This document shows positions 28,826 to 29,030 of a DNA stretch of 29,030 nucleotides, piece after piece (the stretch's first letter is position 1; every line of letters starts with the position of its first letter). The notes under the pieces were generated by a model. That model had not been told where the DNA came from, did not search any database, and worked only from the letters and a program-made list of their open reading frames with translations. The position numbers and the translations under genes were made by a program. Source of the DNA: a virus; IMG/VR virus record IMGVR_UViG_3300046751_000713, positions 1-29,030 of that record; one strand, written 5' to 3'.

Positions 28826-29030
28826 CTAATCCTCCAGTGGAAACGGTAGTTCGTCTGACGAATCAGATTTATGTTTAGCCATAACAAGATCAAAAAAAAC
28901 AGCAAAAGCATTTTCCAAATCCTGTCGAGTTGCTTTAAATCCTTTTTCTGCCAGAACTTCGCCCCACATAGCTGTAGAAACGGATAAAGCCTCATGGTCT
29001 AAATGCTCACGATATGACTGCTGAGAGTGC
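28826..29030 (-). CDS. Unknown protein, 5' end outside window (partial)
   Basis: The minus-strand frame is open from the window edge to the TAG at 28828-28826. The 67 visible residues include HEALSVSTAMWGEVLAEKGF and ATRQDLENAFAVFFDLVMAK before an acidic end (SDSSDELPFPLED). It looks like a helical early-region protein. It precedes the 52-aa gene by two bases, so it probably belongs to the same operon. Without the N-terminus no family can be named. Confidence 0.6.
   Translation of the reverse strand, partial: HSQQSYREHLDHEALSVSTAMWGEVLAEKGFKATRQDLENAFAVFFDLVMAKHKSDSSDELPFPLED

Noticed and set aside
28777-28995. 72-codon frame on the minus strand near the right edge
   Set aside because: The neighbouring minus-strand frame that runs from the window edge to 28826 has better protein character, and the 52-codon gene has a ribosome-binding site; both occupy this stretch.
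1-29030. CRISPR array, tRNA genes, integrase, attachment site or insertion sequence
   Set aside because: I saw no evenly spaced direct repeats with spacers, no cloverleaf with an acceptor end, and no recombinase or transposase motif in any frame.

Overview
The window is a stretch of a tailed double-stranded DNA phage (Caudoviricetes) with siphovirus architecture. A terminase, a DUF4055-like portal, a P22-type coat protein and a scaffold are followed by a tail-tube protein, a -1 frameshifted tail assembly chaperone, a 750-residue tape measure and a tail hub. No contractile sheath or baseplate genes are visible. A 3-TM holin of the gene-transfer-agent type, a T4-lysozyme-like endolysin without its own export signal, two proteins with Sec signal peptides and several small basic proteins familiar from marine phages suggest a Gram-negative, probably marine, host. 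No gene names the host, and no integrase, repressor or attachment site is visible.

Layout, plus strand (1-24347): the 3' end of a probable small terminase gene; large terminase; portal; scaffold; coat; four head-tail connector or tail-completion genes; tail tube; chaperone with frameshift; tape measure; distal-tail protein; a very large tail hub with a lectin-like N-terminus; three tandem paralogous fibre-like proteins; a 2OG-oxygenase-like gene; a tail fibre; three unknown accessory genes and a cupin; a small membrane protein; two exported proteins; a membrane-anchored coiled coil; six tiny, very basic genes coupled head to tail; holin; endolysin. Hairpins or intrinsic terminators lie between terS/terL, portal/scaffold, coat/connector and tube/chaperone, which suggests dosage control inside one long late transcript.

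Layout, minus strand (24344-29030): an early or middle operon converges on the lysis genes, the two stop codons overlapping by 2 nt. In transcription order it holds a truncated unknown gene, two tiny genes (one zinc-ribbon-like), an ERF-family ssDNA-annealing protein, a C5-cytosine DNA methyltransferase, an HTH protein, a FlbD-like small protein, an SSB-like protein, an unknown, a NinB-like recombination protein, a 53-aa gene and a winged-helix regulator. This looks like a recombination and DNA-modification module.

The strongest unusual signal is inside the methyltransferase gene. A second same-strand frame, +1 relative to it, is open for 439 codons over essentially the whole gene. It carries five regularly spaced WxTP modules and ends in a VEQLMGLPTGWTDL motif, which looks like real protein rather than noise. 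The two frames begin at overlapping ATG/GTG codons behind one Shine-Dalgarno sequence. This is a candidate overprinted gene or a frameshift-extended methyltransferase. Other notable points are a nearly identical 21-nt leader with a TTG start in front of both terL and the endolysin gene 23.8 kb apart, and the block of six basic micro-genes.
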